Below, piece by piece: positions 58,995 to 64,000 of a stretch of DNA of 64,000 nucleotides (its first letter is position 1; each line of letters begins with the position of its first letter). The translations under genes were made by a program, and so were the position numbers. The stretch spans positions 115,244,829 to 115,308,828 of the forward strand of contig NC_051063.1 of assembly GCF_004664715.2 (NCBI RefSeq). Direction: 5' to 3'. Under the pieces are notes generated by a model. The model saw nothing but the letters and a program-made list of their open reading frames with translations. It was not told the origin of the DNA and ran no database searches. The stretch is from Peromyscus leucopus (Eukaryota > Chordata > Mammalia > Rodentia > Cricetidae).

Positions 58995-59400
58995 TGCATG
59001 TCCACCAACCAAGAATCACTTGGGAAGAGAGTCTACCTGAAGAATTATCTAGATTAAGTTGATCTGAGGGCACAACTGGAAGGGAATTGTCATAGGTATT
59101 AACTGATGTGGAAAACCCAGTCCTTTAATGGTGGCACCATTCCCTACACAGGGAGTCCTCAACTGTAGAAAGCAGATCCGTGCAAGCAGGCCTATTTGCG
59201 TTCTTCTCTGCTCTTGACTATAGGATGTGACCAGCTACCTAGGCTCCTGCCACGGTAGCTTCTGTGCTATGATGGGCTGTAATCTGGGATTGTAAGCTGA
59301 AGAACTCTTTTTTTTTTTCTCCCATAAGCTGTTTTTTTGTCAGTGTTTTTGCTTTATTTTGCTTTATCGACAACAGAAATGAAGCACTCACTGCCATCTG
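58995..59400 (-). repeat. Rodent medium-copy repeat, reverse copy
   Basis: 'aagaatcacttgggaagaga', 'cattccctacacagggagtc', 'tctgctcttgactataggat' and 'atgatgggctgtaatctggg' are the reverse-orientation modules of the family at 56775-57235. Confidence 0.6.
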
Positions 59401-59694
59401 CCCTGGAAAGCCTGATGACTTCCGAGGGGCAGGAATTACAGGCTGGCTCTGCAGTGAGCTTTCTCCCTGTGTGTATCAAGTGTGTAAAGTGTCAACTGCT
59501 CGCTTGGTTTTGATTGATCACTTTCTCTGTCTTTTTCTAAAAGGACTTCAAGTGTGCCTTTTCATAAAGAAAATGACAGTTTTGAGAAACCAGAGTCCCG
59601 ATCCAATGAATCAAGACTGAAGTGTTTGCACTGGGGAGAATGAGGAAAGCAGGTGACTGGCTTGATCTCCTCAGTGCGGTAACCTCCATGAGGT

Positions 59695-59945
59695 CATGCC
59701 ACCAACAGGATGGATGTACTCACACCTTTCCCATTGTCTCTGTAAGTTCTACCTTCCCTGTCCCTGCCTGCAGCAACTCTTCTTGACTTTCTCTGTTGTT
59801 TTCTCTCCATCTTCTTTTACACTGCATTACAGATGTTCTGTGCTGCTAGACTACAATTTCATGAGGGCAGGGCTTTTATCTCTCATATCTCCACAGCAGT
59901 GCCCAGGTTCCTAATAAATACATTCCAAGGGAATCATTGAATAAA
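59695..59945 (+). repeat. L2 LINE relic
   Basis: 'tttcatgagggcagggcttt', 'cagcagtgcccaggttccta' and 'gggaatcattgaataaatta' form the sense-strand end of L2, well enough preserved to read directly. Confidence 0.65.
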
Positions 59946-60109
59946 TTACTTTATTGGGTTCAGATAATCTGTTGCACCATAGTTGTGATTACTTGGGTTT
60001 AGATCGCTCTTGAACCCAAACATACTCCTGAATAAGACTTGTAGTGTCTTGTACCCATCTTCTCTCACTTACTTATCCTACTAAGTCCTTTCTTTTTTGG
60101 GGGATGGGG

Positions 60110-60294
60110 AGGGCGGTAGGGTTTTTTGTTTGTTTGTTTTTTCATTTGTTTGTTTGGAGACAGGGTTTCTCTGTGTAGCTTTGTGCCTTTGAACTCACAC
60201 TGTAGCTCAGGCTGGCCTTGAACTCACAGAGATCTGCCTGCCTCTGCCTCCTGAGTGCTGGGATTAAAGGCGTGCGCCACCAACGCCCGGGGCC
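60110..60294 (-). repeat. B1 SINE with target duplication
   Basis: 'gagacagggtttctctgtgt', 'ggccttgaactcacagagat' and 'gctgggattaaaggcgtgcg' on the + strand, with a TTTG-rich tail side. Flanked by aagtcctttctt (60083-60094) and aagccctttctt (60295-60306), a 12-bp duplication with one change. Confidence 0.92.
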
Positions 60295-60354
60295 AAGCCC
60301 TTTCTTATCCTCTTCTACCATTCCCTACCCATCCTATCCCATCCATCCACCCTC

Positions 60355-60390
60355 TCCTGTCCGGTCCTGTCCTGTCCTGTCCTGTCCAGT
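60355..60390. repeat. Short (TGTCC)n tract
   Basis: About five CCTGT units, slightly degenerate at both ends. Confidence 0.8.
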
Positions 60391-60399
60391 CCTTGCACA

Positions 60400-60510
60400 G
60401 TTGCTGTCATTTATATCTGTCTTCCCTGCTAGAGTATGAGCCTTGTAAGAGCAGGAGTTGGATTCTGCTCTGTCTCCCACACGGTACAGCCTAGGGAAAG
60501 CTCAGTGAGA
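60400..60510 (+). repeat. L2 LINE relic
   Basis: 'ctagagtatgagccttgtaa' and 'gagcaggagttggattctgc' with 'acacggtacagcctagggaa' match the L2 3' end in sense orientation. Confidence 0.45.
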
Positions 60511-63144
60511 AAACGGGTCCAGTGTCTGCTCCCTACACCACACCTCACATGGGATCAGGTCTGAGCTGTCTGTCTCCTCTGCAGCTCCTCAGCACCAGTC
60601 TCCTTCCACTGCTGCTGCTCTAAACGATGACAGCAGCCTCTAGGCTGGAACGCGAGCCTCCCAGCTTGCCATGGCTGCCTCAGACATGTCTGAAGCAAAG
60701 ACTTGATAACCTATGTTTTCTCTTGACTAGAATCGGGTCGCTAGGAACCCAAATTTCATTTTCCTACCTTTCAATCTAGTATGCACATATATATCCAATG
60801 TATTGGCCAAGTTTTTTCTCCACTGCTCTTTAGACTCATACAGCCTGGCTTTCAGCCAAGCTCTGCTGAACACACGTATGTTTTTCAGCTTCTGTCACTG
60901 GCCAAGCTCTCCTCCCCTTAGGTCGCCCTCTTTCATCTCGTCAGTTGTTTAACTACTTATTCAGCAAATATTGGGCTATGGGTACCAGCCCCTCTCTGTG
61001 CTCATTGTGGAGCTTCAGAGAGGATATTGCACATCTGTGTGTTCAAGATGGTCCTGCGTCACTGTAGCAAAGACACTTGCTCCACTTCCCAGAGGCTCAG
61101 TAATCACCCTCTCCACAAAAATATCCTGGCATCAGTGAAATGAAATTACTGCTTTGTGAGCTAAACTAGTCAAATATTTCCCATATACTTTAATAAATCT
61201 CCAAGTTAGTGCCCAGCCTCACTGGTGCATTTCCTTTCTTGGATTTATTAGTACTGATTCTATATCCAGCCCCCTAATGGAAAAAAATGCCATGTTTGGC
61301 AAACCAGTGTGACCCAAGCATAACTAATATCCTCTGTGGATAAGCCATTCTGGGACACAGAATACCGTCCTTTAAAAATGGCATGTTTTATTACCCCCAG
61401 ATAATTGCCAGAGCAGTCAAATGCAAAGTTAGGAAATTCCACAGAAACAGCACATTTTGTTTTCCCACTGTAGGAGAGGTGTTCACTGGTCAATTACAGT
61501 GTAATATCAAGAATAATCATTCTTTATCGGTCGGCTTCATTGTAACCTTTTTCTTTCTTTAAAGTCTCTACTCTTCCATGGTTCTTCTTCTGGAGACCTT
61601 AGATAGAGTAGAATAACATAAAGACTTATTGGAGAAAAGGGAATTTGACCTGAAAATCCAATTTTTTATGAGACTTGTAAAAAAGGATAAAACATTGTGA
61701 TCACATGTAAATATATAAATCTTGGCATTAACATGTGTGATCAAATTTCCTTTCAATGTATCTTTTATCAAATAGCTCGTGTTGGGTAGTGAGATGTAAG
61801 GTAAATTATGTGTGAGTCTATCCATGTATAATCACTAGCTCTGGCTTTCTTTATTCTCTGGTCGTATTATGTGTACCATTAATTAAAAATTATTTCATTT
61901 TGCCAACATTCAGAAGTTTCCCACTGCCCTGGAGAAGAGATCTAAATTCATCAGATGCATTGTCCTAGCTCTGTGGTTTTTCATGATGACACAATTCTCT
62001 TCAGAGTGTTGTGGCAAAGTGTTTCTGATCACTTCCAGGAATTTTCCTCCAGGAATTTTCCCAAGTCAAGAGTAACTTTGGGTAAAAAGAAATACCTTGA
62101 GATATTACCCTGTTCTGCTTACTAAATGATTTCTGATACCTTGTTCTGTTTACTAAATGATTTCGGATTTCTTCGGGTGTTATAAAAAGCAACTTTTCTT
62201 GGCCACTACAGATTTTTCCCCCCATTCTTGGGTTGCCCCCTAGTGGTTTAGTTAACTAATGACCGTATCTCGGAACCTAAAACGGGGATTCTGATGACTC
62301 TAATTATTTAATTTTACTTTGTCTTTTCCATACCTCTTCCTGTTTACAAAGGAGACGTCCAAACACCCCTGAAAGGAAAGTAAGCAATGTGCCAAGCGGT
62401 GCAGACACTTTGGGATAATCGATGCATTCTGTGGAACATTGTGAAATCCTTTGTAGAAGTTGCCCGTTCTGGTTTTCTGTCAGCGATGTGTTTCCCTTGC
62501 CTGGCATTCACTTTCTCTGTTAACGTTCTACTGGAGTTGTGCCAGGTGATCTAGGGTGCCAGGATGACTTACAGGCTGTGTTGCACTTTGAAAATACAAA
62601 TTAGATATGCTGAATACAACTGGGCGGGATTCCCATCCTCTCACTCATAATAAACCAATCAGCACTCTTGGGGCCTCAGTTGGTCCCAGACTTCTTGGCT
62701 CCATCTAGGTAGTTGGAGCTGTGACTTGTCCGCGCCCAACCACTTGAGCTCCATCCAAATGGCTTGGGAAACCTTTGAGATCCTGGAGAAAATGGGAGAG
62801 AGGCCTGGTCAGCGTCATAGCTGGCTCTCTGCTGGACGCTGGGTCCTAGACATCTGTACCAGGAAACTCAGTGTAACAAACATCACTGATCTAAAGCTTT
62901 CAACAAGCAAAACTCCAATTATTTATTGGCTCATTAAAGAATACCAAGAAGTATTCAAAACGCAAGACAGCTTTATTAAAAGATTTTAAAATCAGAATGT
63001 TTGCTTTTATTAAGATCTGAATTGTGAGAGGACAGTTGATATCACAGGCCGATGGTGAATAAGGAACAGAAGGTATTTCTGCTCTAGGAACAGTGTCTGC
63101 AGAATTGGACTAGAGATGTCTTTCAAGCAGTGTGTGAGGACAGG
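60511..63144. other. Intergenic, no gene seen
   Basis: No exon is recognised. A 31-bp tandem duplication lies at 62111-62171. Minus-strand frames at 61260-62507 are short and unsupported. Confidence 0.45.
62111..62171. repeat. 31-bp tandem duplication, two copies
   Basis: 'tgttctgcttactaaatgat' at 62111 recurs as 'tgttctgtttactaaatgat' at 62142, with the following 'ttc' and 'g' positions also shared. A local slippage-type duplication. A smaller one, 'ccaggaattttcc', is at 62035-62060. Confidence 0.85.
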
Positions 63145-63360
63145 GAAGGGAGGGATGACTCTGTGGTTAGGAGCACCTCCTGCTCTTGAGGAGGACACTG
63201 GTCCAATTCCCAATACTCACTCGCATCAGGTGGCTCACAATCACCTGTAACTCCAGTTCCAAGGGGTTCAACATCCTCTTCTGGCCTTTATAGGCAACTG
63301 CATGCACAGGGCGCACAGACATACACTCAGGTAAACATGTACATACACACAAAATTTAAA
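63145..63360 (+). repeat. B3-type SINE
   Basis: 'gggatgactctgtggttagg', 'ctggtccaattcccaatact', 'cacctgtaactccagttcca' and 'catacacacaaaatttaaaa' in B3 order. Confidence 0.8.
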
Positions 63361-64000
63361 AATATAGTGAGTATAAAGTGATCAGTGGGTTATCAAGTAC
63401 ATAGTAGAAGAACATTTACTTATTTGTATTTATAGTTATTGAGCACCTACTGTGTGTAATGAATTCATTTAGATAAAACTGAAATGACGTATGCCCCTCT
63501 GAATTTCATATAGCCACTTCCAAAGACATAGTATGTGAGAAATGACTTCACCTTTTAGAGATGTGTAGGGTCCTGTAAGAGAAGGGATCTTGTGTTCTAC
63601 ATGACTGTGATGAGAGGAGCCAGGACCAAGGTGTGGACTCTCAAGGGAATCTGTTTTCAGTGAATGAAGGACCCAGCACTGACCACAAACAGAATGACCA
63701 GGGCCATAGGGAACAGGGGAGCATGAACTACGTTTTTCCTCTAAATAGAAGTACTTTGTAAGACATTTAGGATTTTGTATGGAGGATTTCTGTAGTATTG
63801 GCAAGGAGGGACTAGATGTGATCCATGCTTCTTTCTGCTGCTTAATTCCAAAAATCTGGGAATGTGATGGCTGCCAAGATCATTGCCATCGCTAGGTCTC
63901 TTGTTAACTGAGAGGGGGAGCTTAACTGTAGGATCTCTCTTATCCAAGCCTCTTGTTCTCAGGACTTGATGAAAGTAGGGAGAATTTGCTTGGCTCCACT
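63361..64000. other. Intergenic, no gene seen
   Basis: 'attgagcacctactgtgtgt' at about 63438 is an L2/MIR-like snippet. The minus frame at 63469-63804 has no recognised domain. Confidence 0.4.

Noticed and set aside
53100..64000. Search for FZD4, the expected downstream neighbour
   Set aside because: No frizzled-type cysteine-rich or seven-helix coding sequence was seen.

Overview
The window is chromosomal DNA from a mammal, almost certainly a rodent. It carries many B1, B2/B3-type and B4/ID SINEs, rodent L1 ends, and two families of solo ERV LTRs. The B1 copies have a 'gttccaggaaaggc' right half rather than the house-mouse form, which points to a cricetid (deer mouse, vole or hamster type); the species cannot be fixed from this window. 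There is no sign of a prokaryotic or plasmid sequence, an operon or a CRISPR array.

There is one clear protein gene, PRSS23 (secreted trypsin-like serine protease 23), on the + strand. A CpG island at about 43.6-44.3 kb holds the promoter and a non-coding first exon ending at a GTGAGT donor (44105/44106). A 7.2 kb intron follows. The second exon begins at a CAGCAG acceptor (51304 or 51307) and carries the whole 382-residue coding region (51315-52463) plus a 3' UTR of about 0.6 kb with AATAAA at 53070.

Positions 1-43600 are intergenic and repeat-rich. From known mammalian gene order (ME3 - PRSS23 - FZD4) this should be the ME3-PRSS23 interval, but no ME3 exon was recognised. One 143-bp stretch on the - strand at 14635-14777 looks like an isolated coding exon (polypyrimidine tract, AG, open frame, GT) of unknown identity. 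From 53100 to 64000 the PRSS23-FZD4 side is again intergenic. It contains nested SINEs, long CA arrays and an apparent ERV LTR/primer-binding-site remnant.

The most notable observation is in PRSS23 intron 1: about 120-130 bp at 50551-50680 align without gaps to PRSS23 codons 196-239 (92 of 120 bases identical over 50551-50670), in the same orientation and exactly 1350 bp upstream, with two in-frame stops. This is a decayed partial duplicate of the protease exon. Other findings are two LTR families whose copies still show target-site duplications, a B1 nested in an older SINE with a perfect 17-bp duplication, a possible uORF in exon 1 and a NAGNAG acceptor. I see no undescribed multi-gene system here.
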